Shown here: one piece after another, positions 8,684 to 15,889 of the stretch
Position numbering within the stretch: the stretch's first letter is position 1
How the letters are laid out: each line of letters begins with the position of its first letter
Origin: a virus
Virus record (IMG/VR): IMGVR_UViG_3300021425_002457
Coordinates: 1-31,376 of that record
Reading direction: 5' to 3' (one strand)
DNA: 31,376 nucleotides
Program-made: the position numbers and the translations under genes
Notes under the pieces: generated by a model
Seen by the model: the letters and a program-made list of their open reading frames with translations, nothing else
What the model was told of the DNA's origin: nothing
Databases searched by the model: none

Positions 8684-9549
8684 AGATTATTATTTGGGGA
8701 CATTACCCCATCCATACATCAACACATGGATATATTCACGACACATATTACAAGACCTTTAAAAGTTTAGGTCATGATGTAATATGGGTCTCTAATGAAC
8801 CACACAATCTGGATTACACTGATGCTGTATTCTTTGTAGAAGACTCTCAGAAGTCTCATATGCCAGTCAGAAAAGACTGTAAATATATCACTCACCATGT
8901 TGATACGAAGTATTTTACTGACCGTGGTGTTCCTTATGAGAATGTATTAAAACTGGGTAATTGTATCCGCAATACAGTTCACTTTGAAAAGATTGAAGAC
9001 CTCTGCCACTGGGACGAATCAACTAGAACTCTTTATCAAACCTGGGGTACTGACCTTCTACCTGAAGAGATCAATGTCGATGACTATGTGAGGTTTGATG
9101 CATCGAAAAAAGACATTCACTATGTCGGTATGATGTATGAGCAGGGTCCGTATTGGATTCAATACTTTGCATACTGTGCCGAACAAGAAGGTAAGGAAAT
9201 TCAACTATATACTCAATCAATTGAACATTCAGAGAATCGTAGATTGATTCGTGACTCCTATATCTGTCCAGATTTCAGGAGTGATTGGCATCTTCAGTGT
9301 GGTTATATTCCCTGTCGTATTCAAAAGAACATCAGTTATGGTAGAGTGACTGGTACAAACTCACCATTCATCAAAGAAGCCTTTGGTGATTATGTGGTGT
9401 TCGGTGGTACTCCAGAGACTCTCTACAATAACCTTGTTCAAGCAGAAAAAGGTGTAGGTGGCGGCATCAATATGAGAGAAGCCATGCAGTTCATCAAGGA
9501 CAAACATACTTACGTCAACCGTGTCAATAACATTTTGAAATTCTTATGA
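8680..9549 (+). CDS. Putative GT-B fold glycosyltransferase
   Basis: The 289-residue protein begins IIIWGHYPIHTSTHGYIHDT, then a GHDVIWV strand, resembling the acceptor domain of GT4-like GT-B transferases. The C-terminal half includes CRIQKNISYGRVTGTNSPFI and an acidic EAFGDYVVFGG stretch where GT-B enzymes bind the donor. The canonical E-x7-E is not clear, so the family is not fixed. Phage proteins of this type are also annotated simply as hypothetical. It overlaps both flanking genes by 4 bp. Confidence 0.5.
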   Translation: MKIIIWGHYPIHTSTHGYIHDTYYKTFKSLGHDVIWVSNEPHNLDYTDAVFFVEDSQKSHMPVRKDCKYITHHVDTKYFTDRGVPYENVLKLGNCIRNTVHFEKIEDLCHWDESTRTLYQTWGTDLLPEEINVDDYVRFDASKKDIHYVGMMYEQGPYWIQYFAYCAEQEGKEIQLYTQSIEHSENRRLIRDSYICPDFRSDWHLQCGYIPCRIQKNISYGRVTGTNSPFIKEAFGDYVVFGGTPETLYNNLVQAEKGVGGGINMREAMQFIKDKHTYVNRVNNILKFL

Positions 9550-10094
9550 CTATTCTCGATAAAGAACAAATTGATAAAATTGATCTATCTTATGCAAAAG
9601 AGTTATCTGTAAAAAATGGACTAAACTTTGATAGAGAATCTGGGGAAGAAGCATACAAAGTGTATGCATTTTTGAGTACAACATTTGATAATGGAATCAT
9701 TTTAGATGTTGGAACCAGGTTTGGTAACTCTGCACTTTCATTGTCCTATAATGAAAGTAATCAAGTAATCAGTTATAATATTGTTGAAGAGGGAGCATCT
9801 GATATTTCGAGAGATAATATCACTTGGAAACTCATGGATTTCCGAGAAGATGAAACCATCGATTTTGACAAAGTAAATATGATTTTGATTGATGTTGACC
9901 CCCATGATGGCAAACAAGAACCAGAGATGGTAGAATATCTAAGAGAAAAAGGATGGAGTGGTATTCTTTTATTGGATGACATTCATAAGGATAATAAGAT
10001 GGAGAATTGGTGGTATACATTTGATGAAGAACAAAGAGTAGATATCACTGAAGTTGGACATATTACTGGTACTGGACTTGTGGAGTTTGAATAA
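9546..10094 (+). CDS. Class I SAM-dependent methyltransferase-like protein
   Basis: The 182-residue protein has LDVGTRFGNSA (53-63) as SAM motif I, MILIDVDPHDG (112-122) as the motif IV acidic loop and LLLDDIH (141-147). The same pattern occurs in the methyltransferase at 1118, so both belong to the Methyltransf_24-like group. It ends with a TAATG one-base overlap with the GT11 gene. It is the third methyltransferase in the cluster. Confidence 0.7.
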   Translation: MTILDKEQIDKIDLSYAKELSVKNGLNFDRESGEEAYKVYAFLSTTFDNGIILDVGTRFGNSALSLSYNESNQVISYNIVEEGASDISRDNITWKLMDFREDETIDFDKVNMILIDVDPHDGKQEPEMVEYLREKGWSGILLLDDIHKDNKMENWWYTFDEEQRVDITEVGHITGTGLVEFE

Positions 10095-10879
10095 TGATTG
10101 GATTTAATCACCTAGGTGTAATTGGACGTTTGGGTAACCAGATGTTCCAATATGCAGCTCTTAGAGGTATTGCAGACGAACATGGATATGAGTTCATCAT
10201 TCCTGAGAGTAGTTTTCAGGATGAGTGGAATGACCATCAGTTGTTTGATGCATTCAAACTTCCTCATCTCAAAAATAGAGGAAAAGTAGTTGATCAATAT
10301 CTTCAAGAACGTCAGTTCAATTATGATGAAAAACTATTCTATCAGTGTCCTGATGATGTGAGTCTTCATGGATACTTTCAGACAGAGAGATATTTCTTAA
10401 ACATCTCTGACTCTATCAAGGAAGACTTCACATTCCATGATGAGACTTTAGAGAACTGTAAGGAAGTTATGGATTCGATGGATAATCCTATCTCTCTTCA
10501 TGTTCGTCGTACAGACTATGTGGAGAAGTCTCAAGACCACCCACCCTGTAGTCTTGATTACTACAAAGAGGCACTCACTCACTTTGATGATGATCGTCAG
10601 GTAATTATCTTCACTGATGATATCCCCTGGTGTAAGAGTCAAGAACTCTTCTCTGGTGATAGGTTTCTTATCTCTGAGACTGAGGACAATGTCTATGACC
10701 TGTGTTTGATGACTATGTGTAAGGGACATATCATTGCTAACTCTTCCTTCTCCTGGTGGGGTGCATGGTTAGCAGAAAGCGAAAAGGTTATTGCTCCTAA
10801 GAGATGGTTCGGAACCACTGGATATACGGCAAAGAACAACACCGAAGACATCGTTCCTGATCGTTGGATTAAAATATGA
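10094..10879 (+). CDS. Glycosyltransferase family 11 (alpha-1,2-fucosyltransferase)
   Basis: All GT11 motifs are near-canonical in this 261-residue protein: GRLGNQMFQYA (11-21), HVRRTDY (136-142) for GDP-fucose binding, NSSFSWWGAWL (216-226) and VIAPKRWF (232-239). The length fits bacterial alpha-1,2-fucosyltransferases. It would transfer L-fucose or another GDP-linked deoxysugar onto an acceptor galactose. No GDP-fucose synthase gene is visible here, so the donor must come from the host, from genes outside the window, or from the GDP-mannose-derived pool of the first gene. Confidence 0.92.
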   Translation: MIGFNHLGVIGRLGNQMFQYAALRGIADEHGYEFIIPESSFQDEWNDHQLFDAFKLPHLKNRGKVVDQYLQERQFNYDEKLFYQCPDDVSLHGYFQTERYFLNISDSIKEDFTFHDETLENCKEVMDSMDNPISLHVRRTDYVEKSQDHPPCSLDYYKEALTHFDDDRQVIIFTDDIPWCKSQELFSGDRFLISETEDNVYDLCLMTMCKGHIIANSSFSWWGAWLAESEKVIAPKRWFGTTGYTAKNNTEDIVPDRWIKI

Positions 10880-11631
10880 GTCCTACTATCTCAATTGCAA
10901 TTCCCACATATGAGATGAAAGGTGCTGGTCCCCAGTACCTTTTTCATCTGCTTGAGAATATTAGAAGTCAGAAGTTTACAGACTTTGAAGTTTGTGTCTC
11001 AGACCACTCCGAGAATGATGATATACTTGATGTATGTTCAGATTTTGCAAACTATTTCCCAATTCAATATTTTAAGAATAAAGAAAAGAGAGGTAATGGT
11101 CCAGCCAATACAAACTCTGTGGTGGAAATGTGTGAAGGTAAAATTACTAAACTCATCTTTCAAGATGACCTGATCGTTGATCCATATGCACTCACCAAAA
11201 TTCATCATGCATATAAGACAACTAAATGTAACTGGTGTTTCAATGGTTTTGCACACACCACAGATGGTGTTAGACATCACAGAATGATGGTTCCACGATG
11301 GACCGACATGATGTTGGAGGGTAGAAACCTATTGGGTAGTCCCTCTTGTGTGTCATTCTTGACTGATAAGTTCGTAGGTTTTGATGAAGAGTTGGTCCTC
11401 TTGATGGATACTGACTTTTATCATAGAATGCGTTATAATCATGGCATGCCACATATCCTCGAAGATATTTTGACATCTAATCGGGAACACGACAATCGTG
11501 TGAGTTCATCTGGTGTTCAATATGACGCTAGAATTGAACATCCCGAAGGTCCATGGTTGGTAAATCAGAAAGAATTAGAGTACGTTTTGGAGAAGAACAA
11601 AGACACAAGGGAGTATCCAGATGAAACATGA
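10876..11631 (+). CDS. Family 2 glycosyltransferase
   Basis: The 251-residue protein begins SIAIPTYEM (5-13), has VSDHSENDD (41-49), GNGPANTNSVVEM (73-85) and FQDDLIVDP (95-103) with the DxD-type acidic pair, followed by LLMDTDFYHRM, a plausible acceptor/base region. This is the normal GT2 layout, with the end of the catalytic domain at about residue 220. It overlaps the GT11 gene by 4 bp and the following gene by 11 bp. Confidence 0.82.
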   Translation: MSPTISIAIPTYEMKGAGPQYLFHLLENIRSQKFTDFEVCVSDHSENDDILDVCSDFANYFPIQYFKNKEKRGNGPANTNSVVEMCEGKITKLIFQDDLIVDPYALTKIHHAYKTTKCNWCFNGFAHTTDGVRHHRMMVPRWTDMMLEGRNLLGSPSCVSFLTDKFVGFDEELVLLMDTDFYHRMRYNHGMPHILEDILTSNREHDNRVSSSGVQYDARIEHPEGPWLVNQKELEYVLEKNKDTREYPDET

Positions 11632-12457
11632 TTTAACTAAAGCAACTTTTATTATTCCAATCAAGATTGAGTCAGATGACAGATTGAGGAATGTGATTAC
11701 TTCTATCTGTTTTCTGTTAGATAATTTTGACACCACTGTGATGGTGAAAGAAGTTGATGAACAGTCTAGATTTGTGACAGAAGCTCTACCACAGATTCTT
11801 GAGTTCTGTGATAACATCGATGGTCTTCTACATTCATTTGAACATAGTACTGCTCCATCATTTCATCGACAAAGAGTTCTCAATGATATGATCATGGAGG
11901 CTAAAACTGATATTGTTGTCAACTATGACTGTGATATCCTCCTCCCTGTAGAGTCTTATTTGAGTGCATACAACAGTATACTTAACAAAGAGGCTGACGT
12001 TGTCTATCCATATGGTGATGGTGAGTATCAATATCGTGTGATGGCTAATGATGAACTAGTATCTGACTTTCTAAACAATGACTTTGATCTTTCGATTCTA
12101 GAAAAGAAGTCTACTAAGTATGATGCTAAGTATGGTTTTTGTCAGTTCTTCAATCGTGATGTTTACATTGAAGGTGGTCTAGAGAACGAGAATTTCGTTG
12201 CATATGCCCCTGAGGATGTTGAAAGATTTTACAGATTCACTACACTAGGTTATACTATTGGTAGGATAAACACATATGTTTATCACTTAGAACATGAGAG
12301 AACTCCCAACTCTTGGTTCACTAACCCCCACATGAATGAGAACAATGTTGAGTGGGAGAAAGTCCAAAAAATGGATAAAGAAACACTCAAAGAGTACATT
12401 ACTACCCGAGACTATTACAAACAACGTATCGATGGACAGGAACAAGTCAGTATTTAA
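11621..12457 (+). CDS. GT-A glycosyltransferase (GT2/GT27 galactosyltransferase-like)
   Basis: The 278-residue protein has FIIPIKIES at the N-terminus, NYDCDILLP with DxD at 103-105, GFCQFFNR (172-179), GGLENENF (185-192) and EDVERFYR (198-205). This second half resembles the Glyco_transf_7 C-terminal signature (GG..E.f..yg.ED.e...R) of galactosyltransferases. Metal-binding and base residues appear intact. Its last 26 bp overlap the GT25 gene. Confidence 0.75.
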   Translation: MKHDLTKATFIIPIKIESDDRLRNVITSICFLLDNFDTTVMVKEVDEQSRFVTEALPQILEFCDNIDGLLHSFEHSTAPSFHRQRVLNDMIMEAKTDIVVNYDCDILLPVESYLSAYNSILNKEADVVYPYGDGEYQYRVMANDELVSDFLNNDFDLSILEKKSTKYDAKYGFCQFFNRDVYIEGGLENENFVAYAPEDVERFYRFTTLGYTIGRINTYVYHLEHERTPNSWFTNPHMNENNVEWEKVQKMDKETLKEYITTRDYYKQRIDGQEQVSI

Positions 12458-13235
12458 ACTCAAGGACATTGGTCCTATCTATTGTATCAATCTTGATGGA
12501 CAACCTGAGAGATGGAAGTTCATGGAGGATCAGTTCAAGTATTGGGAGATTGAGAACTACACCCGTGTGTCCGCGTATGACGGTCGAGAAGATGACCTAG
12601 GGGACATTCTGAAGGGTCGTTATCCTGATATGATGACATCTGGTGAGGTTGGTTGTACAACTTCTCACCTAAAGGCCATCCGTCACTTCGTAGAGGAGAC
12701 TGATGAACCATATGCCATCATGATGGAAGACGACTGCAGTCTTGATCTTGTAAGGTATTGGAACTTTACTTGGAAAGACTTCTATGGTAGAATTCCATAC
12801 GATTGGGACGTTGTCCAAATCTCAATCATCTGTACTGGTGACATTCACATCAAGATCCATAAACGGTTCGTGAATGAATTCTCTACAGCATGTTATCTAA
12901 TCACTAGACATCATGCCACGAAGCTCCTGAAGCTTCACACTAGAGGAGACAAGTACAAACTGGACAATGGTGTTCGTCCGAGACCTGTGGCTGATGACCT
13001 CATCTACAACTCTGGTAACACCTACTCTATTCCCCTCCTTCTGTATCGTACAGAACTGGGGTCTAGTATCCACCCCGACCATGTTGATGCATTCCATAAA
13101 GGAAATTACAATGCACAGTTCAACTTCTGGTCCAACATGGGAGCACAAAAGACCATCGAAGAACTGATGGATTATGACCCATACCTTGGACGAGTAGTGG
13201 AACCCTCACAACAGTTGACAGAAAGTCAGGGTTGA
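12432..13235 (+). CDS. Glycosyltransferase family 25 (LPS-type)
   Basis: The frame is open from 12336, but the ATG at 12432 is chosen because it leaves only a 26-bp overlap with the preceding gene and puts the first domain strand at the N-terminus. The 267-residue protein has YCINLDGQPERW (17-28), SAYDGR (47-52), GEVGCTTSHLKAI (71-83) and MMEDDCS (97-103), the standard GT25 series with ED(D) as DxD-like motif. GT25 enzymes act on lipooligosaccharide cores. It closes the glycan cluster and is GC-richer than its centre. No terminator follows; a late promoter starts 6 bp after its stop. Confidence 0.9.
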   Translation: MDRNKSVFKLKDIGPIYCINLDGQPERWKFMEDQFKYWEIENYTRVSAYDGREDDLGDILKGRYPDMMTSGEVGCTTSHLKAIRHFVEETDEPYAIMMEDDCSLDLVRYWNFTWKDFYGRIPYDWDVVQISIICTGDIHIKIHKRFVNEFSTACYLITRHHATKLLKLHTRGDKYKLDNGVRPRPVADDLIYNSGNTYSIPLLLYRTELGSSIHPDHVDAFHKGNYNAQFNFWSNMGAQKTIEELMDYDPYLGRVVEPSQQLTESQG

Positions 13236-13240
13236 GGTAG

Positions 13241-13248
13241 TATAAATA
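13241..13248 (+). promoter_or_regulatory. T4-type late promoter TATAAATA
   Basis: A perfect T4 late consensus octamer lies in the intergenic gap, 105 bp before the secreted-protein gene at 13354. Late promoters are read by host polymerase carrying the phage sigma-like gp55 and the sliding clamp. Initiation would be expected a few bases downstream, at the left arm of the hairpin at 13253. Confidence 0.75.
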
Positions 13249-13252
13249 CTTA

Positions 13253-13279
13253 ACCTTTTGTCATAATATAACAAAAGGT
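13253..13279 (+). other. 5'-leader hairpin (9-bp perfect stem)
   Basis: ACCTTTTGT (13253-13261) pairs perfectly with ACAAAAGGT (13271-13279) around a 9-nt AT-rich loop. It lies where a transcript from the late promoter at 13241 would begin. A second short stem, TGCGG (13312-13316) with CCGCA (13326-13330), follows before the ribosome site GAGGT at 13342. No T-run follows, so these are leader structures rather than a terminator. Confidence 0.6.
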
Positions 13280-13353
13280 AACAACGGGGAGTTGTCGATT
13301 CTCCTTTCATCTGCGGGTAACCATTCCGCAAGTAAACAAACGAGGTAAAACAA

Positions 13354-13725
13354 ATGATCAAATCTGTATTCGCAGCAACTGCTGCTCTGTCTATGTCCGC
13401 AGGCGCTGCCCTTGCAGGTCCATACGTTAACGTCGAAACCAATGCTGGTTGGACTGGTGCTGATTACACTGGTGCTACCACCGACCTGCACGTAGGCTAC
13501 GAAGGAGCCCTGGGAGAAAACGGTTCCTACTACGTCCAAGGTGGTGCTAGCCTGGTCAGTCCTGACGGTGGCGACACTGACACCGTCCCTTCAGGTAAAG
13601 CTGGTCTCGGTTTCGCTCTGTCCGACGCCCTTGGAGCCTATGGTGAAGTCTCCTTCATCGGATCTGGCGACGACGACATCGATCGTGGCTATGGCGCTAA
13701 AATCGGTCTGAAGTATAACTTCTGA
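13354..13725 (+). CDS. Small secreted outer-membrane-barrel-like protein (paralog 1)
   Basis: The 123-residue protein has a clear Sec signal peptide (1-21, cut in ALA|GPYV). The mature part is an alternating polar/hydrophobic sequence with Gly-rich turns (SPDGGDTD, GSGDDDID) and ends in KIGLKYNF. A C-terminal aromatic residue after alternating hydrophobics is the usual BamA signal of outer-membrane barrels. About 100 mature residues would allow six to eight strands. It shares AGPYV, the central P-DGG turn and the terminal KY-F with the gene at 13934. Ribosome site GAGGT lies 7 bp upstream of the ATG. Codon use is C-rich and host-like compared with most of the window. A barrel fold is inferred, not proven. 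Confidence 0.75.
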   Translation: MIKSVFAATAALSMSAGAALAGPYVNVETNAGWTGADYTGATTDLHVGYEGALGENGSYYVQGGASLVSPDGGDTDTVPSGKAGLGFALSDALGAYGEVSFIGSGDDDIDRGYGAKIGLKYNF

Positions 13726-13746
13726 TTTTGATTCCATAACAAATCA

Positions 13747-13770
13747 GACTCCCTTCGGGGGGTCTTTTTT
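13747..13770 (+). terminator. Rho-independent terminator with TTCG loop
   Basis: GACTCCC (13747-13753), TTCG loop, GGGGGTC (13758-13764), with one G-T pair, is followed by six Ts. It ends the transcript of the 13354 gene and isolates it from the pstS unit. Confidence 0.9.
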
Positions 13771-13843
13771 AATGCTTAGTTAAGGGTGGTAAAATTTAGA
13801 TTAACCCGTGCTACATATTGAGGTTTGTCCTACAAAACATCAA

Positions 13844-13873
13844 CTTAACTTGATCTTAAATACAGGATTACAA
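13844..13873 (+). promoter_or_regulatory. Candidate cyanobacterial PHO box
   Basis: Two octamers, CTTAACTT (13844-13851) and CTTAAATA (13855-13862), match the cyanobacterial PHO repeat YTTAAYYW in eight and seven of eight positions and are separated by exactly 3 bp. A weak third octamer GATTACAA (13866-13873) keeps the same 3-bp spacing. The block ends 8 bp before a TATAAT, as expected for a PhoB-activated promoter in which the box replaces the -35. The second octamer could also be read as a degenerate late promoter. Confidence 0.6.
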
Positions 13874-13878
13874 AGTGC

Positions 13879-13887
13879 TGTTATAAT
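13879..13887 (+). promoter_or_regulatory. Extended -10 promoter element (TGTTATAAT)
   Basis: A consensus TATAAT at 13882-13887 is preceded by TG one base upstream, giving an extended -10. No -35 hexamer lies at the right distance, consistent with activator dependence through the PHO box just upstream. Transcripts would start near 13893 and cover the 13934 gene and pstS. Confidence 0.6.
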
Positions 13888-13933
13888 AATCAAGTCTTTA
13901 ACGGACAAATCGGTAAACATTACTCAAAGAAAA

Positions 13934-14293
13934 ATGAAAGCAATCGCTCTTGCCGCACTGGCAATGTCTGCCCTGGCGACACCTGCCCTTGCAGGACCCT
14001 ATGTAGAGTCCAAGCACGAATTCAAAGGAACTGATGAAGACTTCTCCAAGCAAGTTCATCAGGGTCGTGTTGGATATGAATGGAAACTTGGTAAAGCAAC
14101 TCCTTATGTTGAAGGTGGTTTCGGTGTGGCCACTCCTGATGGTGGCGAAAATGAATCCTTTACCGCTCTAGAAATTGGTAGTAAGTATAAGATCACTGAT
14201 AGTTTCTCTGCTTATGCTAAGTATGAGAACATCTTCCAAGAGGATGAAACCCGTGATTGGAAAGTTGAACTCGGCACCAAGTATAAGTTCTGA
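13934..14293 (+). CDS. Small secreted outer-membrane-barrel-like protein (paralog 2), pstS operon
   Basis: The frame extends upstream to a GTG at 13808, but the ATG at 13934 gives a clean Sec signal peptide (1-20, ATPALA|GPYV) and lies downstream of the inferred promoter. The 119-residue product shares AGPYVE, a central TPDGGE turn and a terminal GTKYKF with paralog 1, and shows alternating strands such as TPYVEGGFGVA and FSAYAKYENIF. It is 10 bp upstream of pstS with no terminator between them, so both should be co-transcribed under phosphate control. A channel or adhesin in the host outer membrane that assists phosphate entry is an inference from this context. Confidence 0.78.
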   Translation: MKAIALAALAMSALATPALAGPYVESKHEFKGTDEDFSKQVHQGRVGYEWKLGKATPYVEGGFGVATPDGGENESFTALEIGSKYKITDSFSAYAKYENIFQEDETRDWKVELGTKYKF

Positions 14294-14303
14294 TAGGATA
14301 TAA

Positions 14304-15284
14304 ATGAAACTCAAAGCACTTGTAGCAGTTGTTGCTGCTACCCCCCTAATGGTTGCCTGTGGTTCTAATCAAACTGCAGAGGTTAAAGAACCATTCAAAC
14401 TGAATGGAGCAGGGGCATCGTTCCCTGCCATGTTGTATCAGAACTGGACGCAATCTTTTGCTAAAGATACTGGCAACCAAGTCAACTACCAAGCAGTTGG
14501 TTCTGGTGCTGGTGTCCGTCAGTTCAAAGCTAAGACTGTTGACTTCGGTGCCAGCGACGGTGCTGTCGCTGACGCCAAGCAACCCCCCGAAGGTATGGTT
14601 CACATCCCCATGACTGGTGGTGCTATCGTTCCTACCTACAACTATCCTGGTTGTGAAGTCAAGATGACTCAGACCGAACTTGCTGATGTATTCCTCGGCA
14701 AGATCACTAACTGGTCTGCTTTTGGTTGTGCTGATAAGCGTATCACTACTGTTCATCGTTCTGATGGTAGTGGCACCACCAAAGGTTTCACTAACTCCCT
14801 CTCTGCATTTTCTCCTGAGTGGAAGAAGACGGTTGGTACAGGTAAGGCAGTGAAGTGGCCTGTTGGTGTTGGCGCTAAGGGTAACTCTGGTGTTGCTGCC
14901 CAGATTACCAACACTTCTGGTTCTATTGGTTATGTAAACTATGGTTATGTGAAGGGTGACCTGCAACAGGTTGCCATTCAGAACAAAGCAGGAAACTTTG
15001 TAAAAGCATCTGCTGAGACTGCTTCTGCTGGTCTTGGTGAAATCGTTCTTGACGATCAACTCCGTGGTGCTGATGCTAACCCTGCTGGTGCTAATGCCTA
15101 TCCTATCGTCTCCTTGACTTGGATCCTGGCATACCCTGAGTATGAAAAGAATGAAGATGTGAAGACAATGCTTCGCTACATGTTGACACCTACTCAGCAA
15201 CAGAAGGCAGACTCTCTTGGTTATGTTCCTCTCCCTGAGTCACTTCGTCAGAAAGCCCTGACAGCTGTTGAGAGTTTAAACTGA
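14304..15284 (+). CDS. pstS: Phosphate ABC transporter substrate-binding protein PstS
   Basis: The 326-residue protein starts with a signal sequence ending in LMVAC, a near-lipobox with Cys19, so it is probably a periplasmic lipoprotein. Phosphate-binding loops are present in order: GAGASFPA (35-42), GSGAGVRQF (66-74), DFGASD (80-85) and HRSDGSGTT (151-159), then GSIGYVNYGY. Length and motifs are normal for PstS. Cyanophage pstS genes are known to boost phosphate uptake by the infected host. No pstABC genes are present, so it must work with the host permease. It is behind the candidate PHO box and followed by a strong terminator. Confidence 0.96.
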   Translation: MKLKALVAVVAATPLMVACGSNQTAEVKEPFKLNGAGASFPAMLYQNWTQSFAKDTGNQVNYQAVGSGAGVRQFKAKTVDFGASDGAVADAKQPPEGMVHIPMTGGAIVPTYNYPGCEVKMTQTELADVFLGKITNWSAFGCADKRITTVHRSDGSGTTKGFTNSLSAFSPEWKKTVGTGKAVKWPVGVGAKGNSGVAAQITNTSGSIGYVNYGYVKGDLQQVAIQNKAGNFVKASAETASAGLGEIVLDDQLRGADANPAGANAYPIVSLTWILAYPEYEKNEDVKTMLRYMLTPTQQQKADSLGYVPLPESLRQKALTAVESLN

Positions 15285-15290
15285 ACTAAG

Positions 15291-15298
15291 TATAAATG
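15291..15298 (+). promoter_or_regulatory. Possible late promoter (TATAAATG)
   Basis: The octamer matches the T4 late consensus at seven of eight positions and lies just after the pstS stop. A hairpin begins 7 bp downstream, the same layout as the promoter plus stem-loop at 13241. It would serve hli and the following small genes if transcription passes the hairpin. Confidence 0.35.
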
Positions 15299-15304
15299 AC
15301 TACT

Positions 15305-15330
15305 AGACCCCCTTGACGGGGGTCTTTTTA
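15305..15330 (+). terminator. Rho-independent terminator after pstS
   Basis: AGACCCCC (15305-15312) pairs perfectly with GGGGGTCT (15318-15325) across a TTGAC loop, followed by a T-run. It ends the pstS transcript. Confidence 0.88.
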
Positions 15331-15367
15331 TGCTATATACTATGTAAAGAAACATTACAATAGGTAA

Positions 15368-15586
15368 ATGACTGTAACAACTAACGAAAGGGGACAACAA
15401 AACCTCTTCGCTAAGGAACCACAGATGTACATCTCAAAGACAGACGCTGAGCGTTATGGCTATGAGTCCTACGCTGAAAAAGCAGAGAAGCTCAATGGAC
15501 GTACTGCTATGCTTGGATTTGTTGCTGCTGTTATCTCTTATACTTTCAGTGGTAGTGTATTTTTCTTTGGAGCGTTCGGATTCTGA
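15368..15586 (+). CDS. hli: High-light-inducible protein (Hli/Scp, chlorophyll-binding helix)
   Basis: The 72-residue protein carries the single chlorophyll-binding helix signature AEKLNGRTAMLGF (39-51), with Glu40, Asn43 and Arg45 as the ExxNxR residues, followed by a hydrophobic helix and an FFFGAFGF tail. Hli proteins bind chlorophyll and carotenoid, protect photosystem II during repair, and are common in cyanophages. The N-terminal 35 residues are polar. The stop overlaps the next ATG by one base. Confidence 0.93.
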   Translation: MTVTTNERGQQNLFAKEPQMYISKTDAERYGYESYAEKAEKLNGRTAMLGFVAAVISYTFSGSVFFFGAFGF

Positions 15587-15795
15587 TGGCTGAACTGATT
15601 ACTTATTATGTGATTGCAGGTGCTCTTATTATTGGAGCTCCAGCTATTTTCTTCCTCATCGCCTTTATGCCTGCACTACAGAACACTAAGGGTCGTATGA
15701 TAGGGTACAAAGACCACAAAACCTATGGTGACTCATCCATCTATGAGAACACCAAAGGTGACAATACCAAGTTTTATCTCGAACTAGGAACTTGA
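15586..15795 (+). CDS. Small single-pass membrane protein, unknown function
   Basis: The 69-residue product has one strong transmembrane helix (about residues 5-29, YYVIAGALIIGAPAIFFLIA) followed by a polar tail with GRMIGYKDHKTYGDSS. It was not recognised. It shares a TGATG overlap with hli and precedes a 28-residue membrane peptide and ferredoxin, so a role near the thylakoid is plausible but unproven. Confidence 0.7.
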   Translation: MAELITYYVIAGALIIGAPAIFFLIAFMPALQNTKGRMIGYKDHKTYGDSSIYENTKGDNTKFYLELGT

Positions 15796-15797
15796 CA

Positions 15798-15884
15798 ATG
15801 ACTTCACTCTTGTTTACAATGACATCTATCGCCTTCTTTGTTTTGTTGGCGTACTCTGTAGAACAATTATCTGAAACTTACTGA
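15798..15884 (+). CDS. 28-residue hydrophobic peptide
   Basis: The short frame MTSLLFTMTSIAFFVLLAYS followed by VEQLSETY encodes one transmembrane helix and a short acidic tail. It begins 2 bp after the preceding stop and ends 5 bp before ferredoxin, filling the gap exactly, which supports a real gene. Size and topology resemble the small single-helix subunits of photosynthetic complexes, but no family was recognised. Confidence 0.55.
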   Translation: MTSLLFTMTSIAFFVLLAYSVEQLSETY

Positions 15885-15889
15885 ATTAA

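Noticed and set aside
13808-13933. Upstream GTG extension of the 13934 gene
   Set aside because: It would put 42 residues before a classical signal peptide and cover the PHO box and -10 element.
14299-14306. TATAAATG as a late promoter for pstS
   Set aside because: It contains the pstS start codon itself, so a transcript starting after it would lack the ATG.
14346-15200. Long open frame on the minus strand opposite pstS
   Set aside because: It lies entirely within pstS, has a Ser/Thr-rich composition typical of a shadow, and has no ribosome site or family motif.
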